Assembly (NCBI RefSeq): GCF_000264995.1 | Contig: NW_006767440.1 | Span: forward strand, 333,844-397,843 | Direction of reading: 5' to 3' | Length of the DNA: 64,000 bases | Source of the DNA: Punctularia strigosozonata HHB-11173 SS5 | Taxonomy: Eukaryota; Basidiomycota; Agaricomycetes; Corticiales; Punctulariaceae | Part shown: piece by piece, positions 58,964 through 64,000 of the stretch | Layout of the letters: every line of letters begins with the position of its first letter | How positions within the stretch are numbered: the stretch's first letter is position 1 | Program-made: the position numbers and the translations under genes | The notes under the pieces: generated by a model | What the model saw: only the letters and a program-made list of their open reading frames with translations | Database searches by the model: none | Told to the model about the DNA's origin: nothing

Positions 58964-61136
58964 TCAATCATCATCTTGTGATAACACGGCCAGGTCCTTC
59001 AATACAAAAACAGCTTCCTCCACCCTTGATTCAAGGACCGTCAGCTTCTCCCTCTTACTCTCCCAGTCCGCCAGTGTCTCGCGTTCCATCCTGGTGAGGA
59101 GGCTCTCGTCCAAGCTGACGTCGGTGCGCTCGCGCTTCTCCAAAAGCACCTTGATGGATGGCTCTTCCTCCTCCGCACGTCGACGGCGACTGATGTTGTA
59201 CAACGTCTTGTACAAGCTGCGGATAAGGTTGGAGTACGCTTTGTCAACATCGACAAACCTATGGAAACGCGTTAATCAGACGAGGATAACGCTTGATCCC
59301 TTGCGCAAGGCGTACCACAGATAGAATGTCCTCGTAGGATTTCTATCGGCACTCCGCGGCACCTCTTGTATCGTGATGATGGAGTCGGTGGCCATCGCCG
59401 AAAGCAATGGTCGAACATCCTTCGGAGCCATCATCGCAATCTTTCCAACCTACGCGTGCAATCCTTGCATGAGCTCACTGCGAATACGGGTGAAAATCCG
59501 ACCAATCCGACCTGCTTCTCATCCATCTTCCCCGTATCCATCAACAGCCTCAATATCCGCACACCCTCGTCCCCGTGCCGCTCCCTCGTCACGTTCTCCA
59601 GGATTCGTCTCCTTAACCTCCTCGCGATGATCTCGAACTCGACCTGAACCTTCGAGTTCGTCATCGACACGAACGACGACGCCTTTCCGGCGGGCGTCGG
59701 GTTGTCCGCCGCAGACAATACGCCGATGTAATGTTTTATGAGCGCAATCGAGGATGGTGTTTTGGAGGTGTTGAGTACGAGCCCCGACTCGAGATCATCG
59801 TCGTCGGCTAGACATTGCGAGATGTTGGCCACCGAGGTTGGATCTCCATGCAGATTCAGTACATGACCAACAGATAGGGGGTACGGTAGTCCTACCTGAT
59901 CGTACGTCCGAGACGCTCATTTGTTTTGCTTCCGTAGTCTTCAGTGTGGCACGGATGACAGCCGCCGCCGACTGATTGAAGCGTTCAAGAACAGCTGACT
60001 CTATGAGCTAGGGATGACCACTCAGCTACGTTCAGTAGAACCTCACTGGGCGAACGCATACCTTGTTCCGGATGTGAACGTTGAACCGTTCGCAGTTGAC
60101 GCGGAAGTAGACATCATCCTAGACACGACAGTTAGAAGGCGGAGAGTGCATATGAACACCATACATACATCCACCACGTCTTCTTCGGTCACTGCTTTTC
60201 GCTGAGAATTACGAATCAGCACGACATGCTATTCTGTAGTGTAGATCTCCGACTCACTTTTGAAGACTTATATCCGGTCTCTTTGGTCACGCGTTTCTAG
60301 TATCTATCGAGTTATACTGTCACCCTCGTCTCTATCATAACAAGTTTCACTCACCAAACCGATCTTCTCCGCTTCGTCTCGTTCCCGCTTTAGACGAGCC
60401 TCGGCAAGTTCCTTGGCCTCACGTAGTTGCTTCGCGGTAGGGAAGCCCGTAATTTTGGCCTTCTCCTCCGCCTCGTACTTGATACGTTTGTCCCTCGGGC
60501 TGACGTGTGAGAGCACAGTAGACGCCTTCAAGTATGAGGACGAGACAAGATTATGCATAGCCTGAGAGTATCGAGACTGCGCTACAAAGAAGGTCAGGAT
60601 GACTGCCTTCGCAAGATCTAAGACGTCGCACCCTTCGTATCGTACTGGGCGAGATACGCGAGCACCTCCGCTTGACGAAGTTTGCCATGGTCTAGTATAA
60701 TCTGAACAATGTCCCTTGCCTAGATTGTGGTAAGTTTGCCCAACGTCAAGTTCCTTGAGCGTGTTACCACATACCGCCTTCCCAAGCAGCTCTTCCGCCT
60801 GCTGCACGTATCTTCCGAACCGCAGACGCGCCAGACAGTCGTCCACGTTGACCTCAAACACTTCGTTCCCGTCCTCAGACACCGTATGCCAGAGGATATT
60901 ATGTTGAACTAGGACGAGAACGGACGCGCGCACGGTGCGCGGCTTGAGGCCAGTGTATCGGATTATAGTAGACAGAGGGAGGCGTCCCCGAGTGAGAAGT
61001 GTGGATGCTACATTCTATCCTGAGGTCAGACAGAGAGAGTTGCAGGTAGTAACGGTGCATTACTCACCGCAGTGAGTGGACCGAAGTGTGAGTGGACAAT
61101 CTGAGTGCATAGACGGGTGGTGTCTGCGTCGGCCAT
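58964..61136 (-). CDS. RPC82: DNA-directed RNA polymerase III subunit RPC3/RPC82
   Basis: Rpc82 is part of the RPC82-RPC34-RPC31 initiation subcomplex of RNA polymerase III. The start MADADTTRLCTQIVHSHFGPLTA is typical. Winged-helix features follow: LTRGRLPLSTIIRYTGLKPRTVRASVLVLVQHNILW, VFEVNVDDCLARLRFGRYV. Then come a segment with KQLREAKELAEARLKRERDEA, VYFRVNCERFNVHIRNKLI, and RRLRRRILENV, DEGVRILRLLMDTGKMDEKQIA, and FYLWFVDVDKAYSNLIRSLYKTLYNISRRR, ending in a coiled-coil C-terminus at 58964. At least five introns are needed. It is divergent from mL46 across 100-195 bp. Confidence 0.93.
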
Positions 61137-61331
61137 TCCGAGACTGACTGAGGATATAGGTTATGAGTTTTGGTTATACAATTGATTGTCTTCGGGACTA
61201 CGGGCGCGAGGAGGTGATCATTAGGGAACGTTAGGATGGCCCAAATCAGTTGGGAAGGTGAAGCAGATGCGCCTGAAAATAGCGCCCAGTGCGAAGGCGC
61301 GAATTTCCTCTTTCAGACTTTGCGACCCGCG

Positions 61332-62383
61332 ATGATTCCTGCTGTCCACTCATGTCGGAGGCGCGCCGCCGGTGAGCTCAACGTGTCTGCTCACATTCCG
61401 ACGAGAACTCATAGGCCAGCTGCAGCGTCCTGTCTGTCGCGTTCGTTCGCGACGGTGGTCGAAAACACGCAGGCCGTCCACTCCCGACCGTCCGCTAACC
61501 CCCCGGACGACGCGACCCGGAAACGCAACCCGCGCCCGCTCATCAACGCCGCCGTCATCGTGAACCGCTCGCCGATTATCACCCGCTCGCCGACGACATT
61601 CGAGCGCGCCTACTATGCCTACCAGCAGCGCATCCAGCGCGCGCTGCACAACCCCTTCCCGTCCGAGTTTTACTTCAAGCAGGGCTCGCCGCTCGAGGCC
61701 AAGTTCAACATGGAGGAGCGCGAACGCGAGGAGCGGGCGTTTGGGAAGGGATACGGCAAACACAGGGCCGGAGAAGAGAGCGACGCGGCCAAGGAGGCGA
61801 GCGCAGTGGAAATGACGAAGGAGTTTGAAGAAGAGGTGCAGGAGGCGGGGAGGAAGAATCGGGCGGACTACAAGAAGGACACGAAGAGCCTGGATCGTGC
61901 CGGCCAGCGCAACCTCTACCTTCTGCTGCTGAAGAAGGAGCAAGAGCGACACAACTGGGTGTTCCCCCAAAGGAGGATAGAGAAGGGCGAGCTGCTGCAC
62001 CAGGCAAGTACCCTATATGTGCCACCCTTTCATCAAGGTCCTTACAACTGTCTCCAGGCTGCAGAACGGGGTTTGTATCAAGAATGCGGCTCGAAGATGG
62101 ACTCGTGGATCGTCAGCCGCAACCCTATAGGGGTGTATGAACCCGCATCTTCACCATCCGAGAGTGCTTCCAAGGTTCGAACATAGATACCCTCGTACGA
62201 ACTGCACATCTGACATCATATCAGGAATATACCTTCTTCTACAAGGCTCACATCTTCGCCGGCCAGGCTGTTACTGACAGCACGAGTATTTCAGACTTCG
62301 CATGGCTGACGAAAGAAGAAATTGCGGATCGCGTGCAGAAGGAGTACTGGGATGGCGTCAAGGATATGCTTTCTGACTTCTAG
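61332..62383 (+). CDS. Mitochondrial large-subunit ribosomal protein mL46 (yeast MRPL17 family)
   Basis: A NUDIX-fold protein of the mitochondrial large ribosomal subunit. The ATG at 61332 gives an arginine/alanine-rich mitochondrial presequence (MIPAVHSCRRRAAGEL...CLSRSFATV). The body shows INAAVIVNRSPIITRSPTTFERAYYAYQQRI, LNLYLLLLKKE-type sequence (RNLYLLLLKKEQ), WVFPQRRIEKGELLHQ spliced to AAERGLYQECG, WIVSRNPIGVY, then YTFFYKAHIFAGQ and DFAWLTKEEIADRVQKEYW, with TAG at 62381-62383. An in-frame ATG at 61236 would add 32 residues that do not look like a presequence. Two introns are needed near 62005-62060 and 62175-62224. Confidence 0.9.
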
Positions 62384-63072
62384 GTTACCGTATACTTGTG
62401 CAATAATACTACTGCTTTCATCATTCCTCAACGACAGTCAGCTGGTTACATACAAACAAACAAGAAGTCGTCAATGCTCTGAATGGTTCATACACATCCA
62501 CAAGGATACAACCCCATCGACCGCCCGTCAAGGGCGCGATTTCTCGAAATGATATACCGCACTCGATTGATTCCAGATGCTCTGTGAGACTACAGTCTAC
62601 TAATCCTTACAAGATCAAGCTAACGTAGTGGAGAAAAACTCGCGAGGAGAGGCATATATACTATGGACCAATAGCGAAGGTCCATCGCCGGGCCTAACGT
62701 GAGTGGATGAGAGAGATATGAGATATCTTTTGTGTAGTGCAACGAAGCGGCGCATTAATGACAAAAAGCGTAGAGAGAGATGATTGACGAGGATTGAAGC
62801 AGTTAGTGGAAACGAGAGTTAGTTGTTTACTTAAGTGAGAAGCGCACGGAAATGGGCGGATGGAGACTTCGAGCAATCCAAAATTCACTGGTGGCAAGAG
62901 AAGAGAAAGGTTCAAAGCACAATAGAACGATGTGTAGGGCGTGAGATGATGCACGATGGTAGAAGCGAACCGTTCCGAATGCCGGCCCCTCCTCCAATGC
63001 CGAACTGGGACCGATGCGGAGACCAGCTCTGGGAGGCTCGATAACTCACTGTTTGTTCGTCCTGTCTGTTCA
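62384..63072. other. Spacer between convergent mL46 and R3H genes
   Basis: About 690 bp, AT-richer than the flanks, without a supported gene. It should contain both 3' untranslated regions. Confidence 0.5.
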
Positions 63073-64000
63073 TCAGATCTCGAGCGGCTCATGGGTGCGC
63101 GCGTCAAGGCCCTCGCCGTGGACACGCTGCTCGCTCGGGCGCCTGTTCATGAAACCCGCCGCGCCAGGGCCCTTGGGCTGCCGCACGACAGTGCTGCTCG
63201 GGCTCTCAGCCGTCGGAGTCTGCGCGCCGACGGCGGCGACGCTGGCTGGGAGCGTCGGCACGGGTGGCACAGCACCGCCCCCACCGCCGAACGCGCCGTT
63301 GTTGAAGAGCGTGTTGAGCGTGCCGGTGTTGCTGCGGCGCGCGGGAGAGGCGATCGTCGCGTAGCCCTCGCGCATGTTGCCGTTCGACATGCGGGTATTG
63401 AGCCGCGGCGCCTGCGTGCGGAAGGATGAGATGTCGGGCATGGACTTCTTGGCGCGGAGCGCCGGCGCTTGCTGCGCGGCCTGCTGGAGGTGGTACGCGG
63501 ACGGCGCGCGGGAGAGCGCAGGAGCGGGTCGGTTCTGATGCAGGAGCCGGTGATGAGCAAACGGTGGAGCCACTGGCGAAGAAGGAGGACACGTACCAGC
63601 TCAGGGTTGATGCGGGTAACGACTGCGTACCTCTCTTCGCCTTCACCTACCGAGTAGTGGTAGACGCCAAGCTTCTGGGCGACGAGGTGGACCACCCTCC
63701 TCTGTTTGGCGGACAGCGTCCTCGAGAAAGCCAGCTCGTCGCGCATGGGGTCGTCCTTGAAGAGCAAGATGCGAGAGTAAATCTCGAGCGTCGCGGGGTC
63801 GTTCAGATCCAACTCGTTCGACGAGCTGGTCTTGGCCGAACCGCCGGGGGTGCCGGCAGGAAGAGGAGGCGTGCCCATCAGGCCGCTATACTGCTGCTGG
63901 AGGTTGGGCATCGGCGGCACGCGCGGAGGCGAGTACTGCTGCTGGCCTTGGAAAGGCACGCCGGAGAACGACCTGGAGGGCGTGAAGGCGGGCGGGACTG
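63073..64000 (-). CDS. R3H-domain protein, C-terminal part (gene continues past window end)
   Basis: R3H domains bind single-stranded nucleic acid. Reading leftward from the window edge, the sequence gives a Gln/Pro-rich part (PPRVPPMPNLQQQYSGLMG), then the R3H domain: ATLEIYSRILLFKDDPMRDELAFSRTL, KQRRVVHLVAQKLGVYHYSVG and RYAVVTRI (about 63590-63810). The R-x3-H pattern is in RRVVHLVA. One intron (about 63550-63610) is followed by a low-complexity tail with APSAYHLQQAAQQAP, GTLNTLFNNGAFGGGGG and FMNRRPSEQRVHGEG, stopping at 63073. The tail composition is like RNA-binding regulators of the R3HDM/encore type. The N-terminus lies outside the window. Confidence 0.8.

Noticed and set aside
1-64000. 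Transposons, virus-like elements and CRISPR arrays
   Set aside because: No reverse transcriptase, integrase, transposase, capsid, long terminal repeat, inverted repeat or regular spacer array was recognised anywhere.

Overview
The window is nuclear DNA of a filamentous basidiomycete, most likely an agaricomycete. Genes are dense and lie on both strands. They are cut by many introns of about 50-60 nt with GT...AG ends. Several gene families point to mushroom-forming fungi: a TKL kinase with an HGD catalytic loop, a GPI-anchored GH13 enzyme and a BAHD-type acyltransferase. I found no bacterial-style operon, CRISPR array, rRNA gene, convincing tRNA or recognisable transposon.

Layout. 0-6.2 kb: the 3' end of an unknown gene, a CDC50/LEM3 flippase subunit (-), an MCM-binding protein (+) and an RNA 3'-phosphate cyclase-like protein (-). 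6.4-13.2 kb: a large secreted alpha/beta-hydrolase of prolyl-oligopeptidase type (+) converges on a phosphoglucomutase/phosphopentomutase (-). 13.5-19.1 kb is a more accessory stretch: a PLAC8 protein, a BAHD-type acyltransferase, an atypical short-chain dehydrogenase and an MPPED-like metallophosphoesterase. 19.4-43.4 kb is mostly core machinery: SPT16 (FACT), a polytopic membrane protein, BMT2 (25S rRNA methylation), PRP38 (splicing), NOT1 (mRNA decay scaffold), HOOK (dynein adaptor), an MFS sugar transporter and a tRNA isopentenyltransferase. 44.4-46.6 kb: a GPI-anchored alpha-amylase-like enzyme. 47.5-52.1 kb: a protein that appears to join a TKL kinase to a Ras-binding region and a STE11/BCK1-type MAPKKK. 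52.1-54.8 kb has no confident gene. 54.8-62.4 kb: an RCO1-like double PHD protein, RNA polymerase III subunit RPC82 and mitoribosomal protein mL46. The window ends inside an R3H-domain gene.

Most genes are unrelated housekeeping functions set as divergent or convergent pairs. Chromatin and transcription (SPT16, RCO1-like, RPC82), RNA processing (PRP38, NOT1, BMT2, RtcA-like, MOD5-like) and carbohydrate use (GH13 enzyme, sugar transporter, PGM) recur.

The most unusual item is the dual-kinase gene at 47.5-52.1 kb. One uninterrupted exon carries the end of a TKL kinase domain and the Ras-binding-like region of a MAPKKK, with no methionine between them. Also notable are two consecutive 17- and 18-nt exons that encode the catalytic loop of the phosphoglucomutase, and the loss of two normally conserved histidines in the GH13 enzyme.
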